Positions 26,373 to 33,436 of a DNA stretch of 43,916 bases are shown here, piece after piece. This DNA comes from Bacteroidales bacterium (GTDB lineage Bacteria > Bacteroidota > Bacteroidia > Bacteroidales > GWA2-32-17): the NCBI GenBank assembly GCA_026417155.1, contig JAOADU010000067.1:1-43916 (forward strand), written 5' to 3'. Within the stretch, counting starts at the first letter, position 1. Each line of letters starts with the position of its first letter. The position numbers and the translations under genes were made by a program. Under the pieces are notes generated by a model that saw only the letters and a program-made list of their open reading frames with translations, searched no databases and had not been told where the DNA came from.

Positions 26373-27407
26373 TCAATGAACAGACTTAAATAACCTGTTG
26401 TTGTTTTCTAAGTTGTATAAAATAAGTTTTGCTTTGCCAATAATATGTGTTTCAGGCAAAAATCCCCAGTATCTACTATCCATTGCTTGATCGCGATTAT
26501 CGTCGAGTACAAAATAATAATTGTATCGAAAAGTATAAGTGCTTGCTGGTTTATCGTTGATAATGAATGTACTATCGTTAATTATTTTAAGGCTATTGTA
26601 CTCATATTTTTGTATGATATCTTTAAAGTAATATATGTTTTCTTTAGTTAGTGGCAATGTTTGTCCTTTTTTGGGAATATACAACGGGCCAAAATAATCG
26701 AAACTCCATGAAATATAAGGACTATAAGGAAATATTTTTACAAATTTTGGTAAATTTAATAACTTAAGAATTTGGATTCGTTTAATAACAGGATTGTTTG
26801 CGATGGAATCTGCTATAGTTCGAGAAGTAATTATATCATAGATGTATGGTTTGGCTACTAAATGAGCATAATTTATTTTGTACAATGTATAGAACGCAGA
26901 ATCAAGTGGTTCGAGGGCTGTAATTCTATAACGATATTTGCAATGTGGCGAATCATCGAGGTATTGATCGTTTATAAAGACTTTTTTATCGTGAATAGAA
27001 ATAACATCGCCAGGTAAGCCTACGCAGCGTTTTATTTCAATCCTTTTTTTATCAATAGGTGGGTCGTTTTCGTACGGAAAATTAAAAGCAATAAGGTCGT
27101 TTCGCTCAATATTAAAAAGATTTAAACGGAAGTATGGTAATTGAATCCAGTCTACATACGATGGTGTTGATGAAAAAGGTAACGTATTTCCAAAAAAGGG
27201 GATGCTTAATAAAGTAATAGGAAAGCGGGGTCCAGGAGTCAATTTACTAATCAGTATAACATCACCGCGAAATATTGTAAATTCCATTTTATCACTTTTC
27301 GATACGGTAATTTCAAGAAAAAAAGATTTTAAAACCCATAAGATAATTAGTGCAATAAAAAATGCTTTAATCCAAGCTTTATATTTTTTTGTTTTTCGCT
27401 TGGGCAT
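26373..27407 (-). CDS. Signal peptidase I paralogue lacking the nucleophilic serine
   Basis: This 344-residue protein has one N-terminal membrane helix (about 13-33) and an S26 peptidase fold. Aligned with the upstream LepB, the motif IPTSSMEKTLLVGD becomes SKSDKMEFTIFRGD: Lys40 stands where the catalytic Ser before Met should be. The general-base Lys is kept (IEIKRCVGLPGD, K126). The final box GDNRHNSQDSRFWG becomes DDNRDQAMDSRYWG, losing Gly and Ser. It therefore looks inactive as a Ser/Lys protease, or uses Ser38 with a shifted geometry. It is intact, 3 bases after lepB, and free of stops, so it is probably a functional pseudoenzyme, perhaps a partner of LepB (inference). Confidence 0.8.
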   Translation of the reverse strand: MPKRKTKKYKAWIKAFFIALIILWVLKSFFLEITVSKSDKMEFTIFRGDVILISKLTPGPRFPITLLSIPFFGNTLPFSSTPSYVDWIQLPYFRLNLFNIERNDLIAFNFPYENDPPIDKKRIEIKRCVGLPGDVISIHDKKVFINDQYLDDSPHCKYRYRITALEPLDSAFYTLYKINYAHLVAKPYIYDIITSRTIADSIANNPVIKRIQILKLLNLPKFVKIFPYSPYISWSFDYFGPLYIPKKGQTLPLTKENIYYFKDIIQKYEYNSLKIINDSTFIINDKPASTYTFRYNYYFVLDDNRDQAMDSRYWGFLPETHIIGKAKLILYNLENNNRLFKSVH

Positions 27408-27410
27408 ATT

Positions 27411-28802
27411 TCATTGTCTTACAATTCTGAACATTCTATTCCAGCGAATGTTGCTTGGGAAAGATTTGTCTTTATCGAGTGATAGCCAGATAAAAATAGG
27501 ACGCCCCACTATATGATCTTCTGGTACAAATCCCCAAAAACGACTATCTTGTGAATTGTGGCGATTATCGCCCATCATGAAGTAATAATCCATTTTAAAT
27601 GTGTAAGAGTTGGCTTCATTACCATTGATGAAAATTTTGTTGTCTTTAATTTCGAGCTTGTTTTTTTCATATACTTCGATAATTCTTTTATATATAGGAA
27701 GATTTTTAAGTGTAAGTTGTACAGTTTGACCTTTGGCCGGTACATAAAGCGGACCAAAATTATCGCGATTGTACGAAATTGTACTATCTTGTGGGAAAAC
27801 ATCTTCTCGCTCTTTTATTTCAGCAACTTTTACAGAAATAACATTCGGATAAGAACGAATGGCATTTGCATTTTCTTCGGTAAGTGGCAATAAATAATGA
27901 ATAGTATTTATTTTTGCAACGGAATCGTAAACCTGAAATTGTGTCATTAAACAAAATTGTATGTCTTCTTGAGAAATTCCCAATCGTTCTAAATTGCGTG
28001 TGTTTATGGGCAAGCCGTTTGTAATAATTTCGTGATTTTTTTGTAAAAACTTGAAGTTATCGGCAGGTTTATCATTAATAAATAATTGTGTATGTCGTAT
28101 TTCTATTTTATCTCCGGGAATGGCAACACAGCGTTTTATGTAGTTTTCTTTTTTATCGAGCGGACGGTAAATAATTTCGCCAAAATTAATTTTATCGTTC
28201 CAAACTCGGTTTCTTCCATATCGTCGGCATAAATCGTAATAACTTTCGGCTTGACGTTTTAAGGCAACGGTATCGCCTTCGGGGAAGTTAAACACAACCA
28301 TATCGTTGCGTTGTATTTTTCCGAAACCCGCAAGACGCTTATATGGCCATTGAATCCAATCTACAAATGAGCGGGCTGTTTCACTAAATGGCATGGTATG
28401 ATGAACAAATGGAAAAGAAAGAGGAGTGATAGGAATGCGAGGTCCATAACTTACTTTGCTTACAAATAAATAATCGCCAACTAGTAAAGTTTTTTCCATT
28501 GACGAAGTAGGTATTGTAAAAGCTTCGATAAAAAATGTTCTAATTAATGTAGCGGCAACAACTGCAAAAATAATGGCATCTATCCATTCAACTAATTTTG
28601 ACGGTTTTTTCCCTCGTTTTTTCCATGGAGTCCAGTTAACTTTTTTAGAAATATAGATGTCGTAAATTATGGGCAACCCTAAAAGCAACCAATAATTACC
28701 AATCCAAATTACCCATAAAATAAAAATTATTGCAGCAAAGCTAAATCTTACCCACTTGTTTTTGTATATTTTTTTTATGGGTTCAAGAAATTTTAATTTC
28801 AT
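27411..28802 (-). CDS. lepB: Signal peptidase I
   Basis: This 463-residue S26 peptidase cleaves signal peptides at the periplasmic face of the inner membrane. The N-terminus has two to three hydrophobic segments (about 18-50 and 76-92). The catalytic Ser101 lies in IPTSSMEKTLLVGD, and Lys223 in YIKRCVAIPGDKIEI. The C-terminal box is MGDNRHNSQDSRFWGFVPEDHIVG. The ~120-residue insertion between the catalytic Lys and the last box is usual for Bacteroidota LepB. It is the second gene of the operon, 7 bases after dapB. Confidence 0.95.
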   Translation of the reverse strand: MKLKFLEPIKKIYKNKWVRFSFAAIIFILWVIWIGNYWLLLGLPIIYDIYISKKVNWTPWKKRGKKPSKLVEWIDAIIFAVVAATLIRTFFIEAFTIPTSSMEKTLLVGDYLFVSKVSYGPRIPITPLSFPFVHHTMPFSETARSFVDWIQWPYKRLAGFGKIQRNDMVVFNFPEGDTVALKRQAESYYDLCRRYGRNRVWNDKINFGEIIYRPLDKKENYIKRCVAIPGDKIEIRHTQLFINDKPADNFKFLQKNHEIITNGLPINTRNLERLGISQEDIQFCLMTQFQVYDSVAKINTIHYLLPLTEENANAIRSYPNVISVKVAEIKEREDVFPQDSTISYNRDNFGPLYVPAKGQTVQLTLKNLPIYKRIIEVYEKNKLEIKDNKIFINGNEANSYTFKMDYYFMMGDNRHNSQDSRFWGFVPEDHIVGRPIFIWLSLDKDKSFPSNIRWNRMFRIVRQ

Positions 28803-28809
28803 AATTTTA

Positions 28810-29544
28810 TTAATTTATTTCCAATAAATCATTCATAGTAAAAATACCTTTTTTCCCTACAATAAATTCGGCAGCTTTTATGGCTCCTAAAGCAAATCCT
28901 TTACGATTATGAGCTTTATGTTCAATAATAATTTCGTCAATTTCTGATAGAAACTGTAATTTATGTGTCCCGACAACATCGCTTATTCTTTTAGATATGA
29001 TAGGTAATTCATGTATTGTAGTATTAACTATGCTATTGTTTATGTAATTTACCCATGTTTTAATTTCGGGTATTTCATTCATAAGTATTTTAGACATTGT
29101 AATTGCCGTACCGCTAGGACTGTCTTTTTTTTGAGTATGATGTATTTCTTCTATCTGAATGCTGTATGTATTTATGTGTTTTTTTAAAATTTGGGCAGCA
29201 TGTTTTATGATATAAAAATAAATATTTACCCCAATGCTAAAATTTGTAGCATAGAAGAGTGTTGCATTATATTGAGAACAGGCGTTTTTTATTATGTCAA
29301 ACTTATCGTACCAACCCGTTGTTCCGCAAACCACAGGTATGTTTTGTTTGAAACAAAGTAAAATATTGTTTACTGCCGATTCGGGTGTAGTAAATTCAAT
29401 TGCGACATCGGTATTATATGCATGAAGATTGTTGATTTGATCAACGTTATGAATATCAATAATACACGAAATACGATGATAGGGTAAAAGTAATTTTTCT
29501 ACTTCTTTACCCATTTTACCGTATCCAATAATTGCAACATTCAT
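28810..29544 (-). CDS. dapB: 4-hydroxy-tetrahydrodipicolinate reductase
   Basis: This 244-residue enzyme reduces the HTPA intermediate of lysine and meso-diaminopimelate synthesis. The NAD(P)-binding loop is IIGYGKMG (residues 5-12), VCGTTGW is the second nucleotide contact, and EIHHTQKKDSPSGTA (133-147) carries the catalytic His and Lys. The family length is normal. It is the first gene of a five-gene operon and starts 18 bases after the rplT terminator. I see no good promoter box between them, so expression may depend on read-through or on an unrecognised promoter. Confidence 0.94.
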   Translation of the reverse strand: MNVAIIGYGKMGKEVEKLLLPYHRISCIIDIHNVDQINNLHAYNTDVAIEFTTPESAVNNILLCFKQNIPVVCGTTGWYDKFDIIKNACSQYNATLFYATNFSIGVNIYFYIIKHAAQILKKHINTYSIQIEEIHHTQKKDSPSGTAITMSKILMNEIPEIKTWVNYINNSIVNTTIHELPIISKRISDVVGTHKLQFLSEIDEIIIEHKAHNRKGFALGAIKAAEFIVGKKGIFTMNDLLEIN

Positions 29545-29561
29545 TTTTTCAGTAAAAATAT

Positions 29562-29589
29562 GAAAAAGGGAAGCAACATTCGCTTCCCT
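29562..29589 (-). terminator. Terminator after rplT
   Basis: On the minus strand AGGGAAGC (29582-29589) pairs with GCTTCCCT (29567-29574) around a 7-base loop and is followed by TTTTTC. It ends the thrS-infC-rpmI-rplT unit. Confidence 0.8.
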
Positions 29590-29612
29590 AAAAAGTTATT
29601 TTAATAAAAATT

Positions 29613-29960
29613 TTACTTTTTAACAGTTTTTACAATTTCGGCAAATGCTTGTGGATTATTCATTGCTAAGTCGGCAAGTACTTTTCTGTTGATTTCTATT
29701 CCATGTTTGTGAATAGCTCCCATAAATTCTGAGTACGACATGCCGTGCTCGCGAACAGCGGCATTGATTCGCTGAATCCACAAAGCACGAAATTCGCGTT
29801 TTTTGTTTCTACGGTCGCGATATGCATACAATTGCCCTTTTTCCCAAGAATTTTTAGCAACTGTCCATACATTTTTACGCGATAAAAAACTTCCTTTTGT
29901 CCGTTTTAAAATCTTTTTTCTTCTTGCTCTTGATGCTACTGAATTTACTGAACGTGGCAT
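29613..29960 (-). CDS. rplT: 50S ribosomal protein bL20
   Basis: This 115-residue basic protein begins [20 protein letters not shown] and continues [53 protein letters not shown], all typical of bL20, an early 50S assembly protein. L20 often represses its own operon by binding mRNA. Here a strong RNA stem lies 17 bases before the start codon, which could serve that purpose. It is the last gene of thrS-infC-rpmI-rplT. Confidence 0.97.
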   Translation of the reverse strand: MPRSVNSVASRARRKKILKRTKGSFLSRKNVWTVAKNSWEKGQLYAYRDRRNKKREFRALWIQRINAAVREHGMSYSEFMGAIHKHGIEINRKVLADLAMNNPQAFAEIVKTVKK

Positions 29961-29977
29961 AATACATTAATTTTTAT

Positions 29978-30025
29978 GAATGCATAGCGTTAGTATTTCT
30001 ACTAATCTTTTGTGCTATGTCATTC
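29978..30025 (-). ncRNA. Structured mRNA element between rpmI and rplT, candidate L20 operator
   Basis: The rplT leader can fold into an outer 11-bp stem (GAATGACATAGC with GCTATGCATTC, one bulged A) and an inner 6-bp stem TTAGTA/TACTAA capped by a GAAA tetraloop (29990-30005). An asymmetric internal loop (1 against 8 bases) separates them. It sits in the transcript 17 bases before the rplT start. The structure is visible; L20 binding is inference. Confidence 0.5.
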
Positions 30026-30044
30026 GGGTTAAACATCATTTGAA

Positions 30045-30242
30045 TTATTTCATACCTAATAAAAGTTTTACACTTTCTAAGCGAGTCGAATCAACGTTTG
30101 TGAAATAACCAAGATTTCTTTTACGTTTTTTCGACTTTTTAGTAAGAATGTGACTTTTATAGGCATGTTTACGTCTGATTTTACCGGATGCACTTATTTT
30201 AAAACGTTTTTTTGCACCGGAATTTGTCTTTACTTTTGGCAT
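30045..30242 (-). CDS. rpmI: 50S ribosomal protein bL35
   Basis: This 65-residue protein reads [20 protein letters not shown], then [24 protein letters not shown], and ends [13 protein letters not shown]. This is the bL35 pattern at the normal length. It lies between infC and rplT in the conserved order. A weak purine-rich GGAAGA lies before the start. Confidence 0.97.
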   Translation of the reverse strand: MPKVKTNSGAKKRFKISASGKIRRKHAYKSHILTKKSKKRKRNLGYFTNVDSTRLESVKLLLGMK

Positions 30243-30269
30243 TTTTCTTCCGTTTTATTTAGTTAGACA

Positions 30270-30815
30270 TTAATTTTTCTTTTTTGTCGTTAATGGTGCT
30301 AGCATTATGATCATTCTTTTGCCATCTAATTTGGGTTCTTGTTCAACTTTTGCATAAGATTCCAAATCTTTTATGAAGCGTTCGAGCAATTCTTTCCCTT
30401 GGTCGGAATAAAGTATCGATCGTCCCTTGAAGAAAACGTATGCTTTTACTTTAGCACCTTCTTGTAAAAAATTGATGGCATGTTTAAGTTTAAAATTGTA
30501 ATCGTGATCGTCTGTATTAGGACCAAAGCGTATTTCTTTTACAATTATTTTAGCTGCTTTGGCCTTCATTTCTTTTTGCTTTTTCTTTTGTTGATAGAGA
30601 AATTTTTGGTAGTCAAGTATTTTGCATACAGGTGGTTGAGCGGTTGGTGATATTTCAATTAAGTCGAGTTCCATTTCTTGTGCAATTTTCAAAGCATCTT
30701 GAATGGGATATATGCCAGGGTTTTCAATATTGTCACCCACGAGCCTAACCATTTTAGCTTTTATTTGTTCATTAATTCTGTACTGTTGTTCAAATTCGTT
30801 TTTTTTGTTCGACAT
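30270..30815 (-). CDS. infC: Translation initiation factor IF-3
   Basis: This 181-residue protein has the N-domain [17 protein letters not shown]...[18 protein letters not shown] and the signature [20 protein letters not shown] linking to the C-domain ([26 protein letters not shown]). The start is ATG and not the AUU used by E. coli for autoregulation. Upstream in-frame codons run into a TAA with no alternative start. An exceptional Shine-Dalgarno sequence precedes it (separate entry). It follows thrS by 26 bases. Confidence 0.97.
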   Translation of the reverse strand: MSNKKNEFEQQYRINEQIKAKMVRLVGDNIENPGIYPIQDALKIAQEMELDLIEISPTAQPPVCKILDYQKFLYQQKKKQKEMKAKAAKIIVKEIRFGPNTDDHDYNFKLKHAINFLQEGAKVKAYVFFKGRSILYSDQGKELLERFIKDLESYAKVEQEPKLDGKRMIIMLAPLTTKKKN

Positions 30816-30832
30816 GTGATATTTTTTTGATT

Positions 30833-30841
30833 ACCTCCTTT
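30833..30841 (-). promoter_or_regulatory. Extended Shine-Dalgarno sequence before infC
   Basis: Minus-strand AAAGGAGGT, flanked as AAAAAGGAGGTAATC, is a nine-base perfect complement to the 16S rRNA 3' end. It lies 17 bases before the infC ATG, a wider gap than the usual 5-9. Other genes in this window have no comparable sequence, as expected in Bacteroidota, where the anti-SD is sequestered. Confidence 0.6.
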
Positions 30842-32790
30842 TTATGTTTCTATTTCTTTTAATGTTTCGTTAATTTCATTCTGAATAAGATTGACAAATT
30901 CTTCTATTTTCATGCTTCCTTTATCTCCTTCGCCCTGTTTGCGAACAGCAATGGTTTGACTTGCTTCTTCCTTTTCGCCAACGATGAGCAAATAGGGGAT
31001 ACGTTTTAATTCATTATCACGTATTTTTTTGCCAATCTTTTCATTTCGATCATCAACGAAGCTGCGAATATCGTAAAAATTTAACAAATTATCAACTTTT
31101 TTTGCATAATCGTTGTATTTCTCACTAATAGGTAAAATTACAGCTTGTTCGGGAGTAAGCCATAGTGGAAACTTACCGGCTGTATGTTCTATTAAAACCG
31201 CTACAAAACGTTCCATAGAGCCAAAGGGTGCTCTGTGAATCATAACAGGTCTGTGTTTTTGATTATCTTCTCCTACGTATTCTAAATCAAATCGTTCGGG
31301 TAGGTTGTAATCAACCTGAATAGTTCCTAATTGCCATTTTCGCCCAATGGCATCTTTTACCATAAAATCGAGTTTTGGTCCGTAAAATGCAGCTTCACCT
31401 ATTTCGATAGTAGTTTCAAGTCCTTTTTCTTTGGCAGCCTCGATGATTGCTTGTTCGGCTTTTATCCAATTTCTTCTGACCCGATGTATTTTTCTTTATT
31501 GTTTGGATCGCGTAGCGAAATTTGTACAGTATAATTTTGAAAATTTAGAGTTTTAAAAATGTATAAAACAATATCGATTACTTTAATAAATTCTTCTTTA
31601 AGTTGATCGGGTCGGCAAAATATATGCGCATCGTCTTGAGTAAACCCCCGCACCCGAGTTAAACCGTGCAACTCGCCACTTTGTTCGTAACGGTACACAG
31701 TACCAAATTCGGCAAGACGTAATGGTAATTCTTTATAAGAGCGTGGTTTATTTTTATAGATTTCGCAATGGTGTGGACAATTCATAGGTTTTAGTAAAAA
31801 TTCTTCTCCTTCTTGTGGGGTATGAATGGGCTGGAAAGAATCTTTACCATATTTTGCGTAATGACCAGAAGTAACATAAAGTTCTTTTTGACCAATATGA
31901 GGCGTGATAACCTGTTGATAGCCGTATTTTTTTTGTATTTTTTTTAAGAATTGTTCTAATCGTTCTCTAAGTTGAGTGCCTTTAGGCAGCCAAATGGGTA
32001 ATCCACTACCTACAGAAGGCGAAAACATGAATAACTCTAATTCTTTACCAATTTTACGGTGGTCGCGTTTTTTGGCTTCTTCGAGCATTTGAAGGTATTC
32101 ATCAAGTAGTTTTTGTTTAGGGAATGTAATACCATAAATTCTTGTTAGTTGTTTGTTTTTTTCGTTTCCGCGCCAATAAGCTCCTGCAATACTTAATAAT
32201 TTAATAGCTTTTATGTATCCAGTATGAGGTAAATGGGGACCTCTGCACAAGTCGGTAAAATTTCCTTGTTCGTAAATGGTAATAGTCCCTTCTTCGAGTT
32301 CGTTAATCAGTTCTAATTTAAGGTGATCGTTTCGATTAGAAAAAAATTGTATAGCGTCTTGCTTTGAAATGTTTTTTCGCGAAATTGGCAACTTTTGTTG
32401 TGCAAACTCTTTCATTTTGGCTTCAATGGCAGGAAGGTCTGTATCGGAAATGGTTACGCCGTCTGGAAATTCAACATCGTAGTAAAACCCATTTTCTATA
32501 GCGGGACCGATTCCGAATTTTGTTCCTGGGTAAAGTGTTTCGATGCTTTGTGCCATTAAGTGAGCCGAACTATGCCAAAAAGCATGTTTTCCTTCTTCAT
32601 CTTCCCAAGTATGAATTTTAATTTGTGAATCTGTTTCAATTGGGCGATGCAGGTCCCATAATTCGTTGTTTACCGTGATGGCAAGTGCTTCTTCGGCAAG
32701 TGAACGACTCAATAGTTTAGCTATTTCATAGCCTGTAATACCCTTTTCAACTTCCAAAATGCGATGGTCTGGTAATGTTATTTTAATCAT
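30842..32790 (-). pseudogene. thrS: Threonyl-tRNA synthetase with a one-base frameshift
   Basis: Together the two parts encode a full ThrS. 32790-31462 gives the TGS domain (about 1-60), the editing domain ([12 protein letters not shown] and later motifs) and the first half of the catalytic core ([11 protein letters not shown]). It breaks at KYIGSEEIG-stop. The other frame resumes at once with [17 protein letters not shown]... and reaches the class II motif 3 ([11 protein letters not shown]) and the anticodon-binding domain to 30842. Adding one A in the A-run at 31470-31472 (GAAGAAATTGG to GAAGAAAATTGG) restores EENWIKAE and a 649-residue protein of normal length. ThrS is essential, so an assembly or sequencing error is the likeliest cause. 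It heads the thrS-infC-rpmI-rplT operon. Confidence 0.9.
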
Positions 32791-32824
32791 AATACTTTCT
32801 TACAAAGCTAAAAAATTCGGACTG

Positions 32825-32832
32825 CAAAGGTA
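32825..32832 (-). promoter_or_regulatory. Promoter -7 box of the thrS operon
   Basis: Minus-strand TACCTTTG is a perfect TAnnTTTG, 34 bases before the thrS ATG. A second match, TAGCTTTG (32803-32810), lies only 12 bases before the ATG. No clear -33 TTG accompanies the first. Confidence 0.5.
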
Positions 32833-32957
32833 AAAAATATTTTGTAATGAATATCTTGCGAATATAAAAATCTAAAAAAAGTTTAATCTATTTATCGTAT
32901 CATCAAAATAAAAAAATAATTAATGTAATTTAGCCTAAATTTTATAAATTATTTTTT

Positions 32958-33389
32958 ATGGAAAAAATAGTAAAAGAATATTCCAATGGTGAAATTACTG
33001 TAGTATGGCAGCCCCATTTATGCGATCATTCGGCTGTATGTATTAGAGAATTGCCAAAAGTATTCGATACTTTTTCACGTCCATGGATAAAAATAGATGC
33101 AGCTTCAAGCGAAGAAATTATTAAAGTTGTTGATCGCTGTCCTACAAAGGCGCTTACATGGTACAAGAATTCGGAAGGGAAGAAGGTAAATAATGATTTA
33201 GAAAGTAGCAAAGAAATTGAAAAAACAGTAATTACGCTTGTTAAGAACGGCTCAATAAGAGTTTCAGGAAATTTTATACTAATAAATGAAGACAATGAAC
33301 CCGTAGCTACTGAAAATTCAATTTCACTGTGTCGATGTGGAAAATCGCAACGATATCCCTTTTGCGATGGTTCTCATAAACTGCTATAA
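32958..33389 (+). CDS. Fused Fer4_19 and CDGSH iron-sulfur protein
   Basis: This 143-residue protein has two different metal sites. Residues 5-70 match the divergent 'mono-cluster' ferredoxin domain (YjdI/Fer4_19), with C22, C28 and C61 in HLCDHSAVCIRELPKVFD, RPWIKID and CPTKAL. Residues 120-143 form a CDGSH finger, CRCGKSQRYPFCDGSH, ligands C125, C127, C136 and H140, which binds a [2Fe-2S] cluster as in mitoNEET. The two domains are often encoded side by side or fused. Function is unknown; redox sensing or cluster transfer is plausible. It is a stand-alone gene between the divergent thrS and the sensor phosphatase gene. Confidence 0.88.
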   Translation: MEKIVKEYSNGEITVVWQPHLCDHSAVCIRELPKVFDTFSRPWIKIDAASSEEIIKVVDRCPTKALTWYKNSEGKKVNNDLESSKEIEKTVITLVKNGSIRVSGNFILINEDNEPVATENSISLCRCGKSQRYPFCDGSHKLL

Positions 33390-33397
33390 CTTAAAAG

Positions 33398-33428
33398 TTG
33401 TTGTTTATTAAATATATATTTATATTTA
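33398..33428 (+). promoter_or_regulatory. Promoter of the sensor phosphatase gene
   Basis: TTG (33398-33400) lies 20 bases before TATATTTA (33421-33428), a near match to TAnnTTTG. It lies just before the ATG at 33437, which excludes the earlier in-frame ATG at 33398 as the start. Confidence 0.5.
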
Positions 33429-33436
33429 CCAAAAAA

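Noticed and set aside
30842-31363. Separate gene starting [13 protein letters not shown]
   Set aside because: It is the C-terminal part of ThrS; the preceding bases in the same frame continue ThrS sequence up to the frameshift, so it is not an independent gene.
31462-31480. Programmed ribosomal frameshift in thrS
   Set aside because: I see no slippery heptamer, no stimulatory structure and no known case in ThrS; a lost base in a short A-run explains it better.
33398-33436. Start of the sensor phosphatase at the earlier in-frame ATG (33398)
   Set aside because: It would put the start inside the promoter and add 13 residues before an otherwise ideal signal peptide beginning at 33437.
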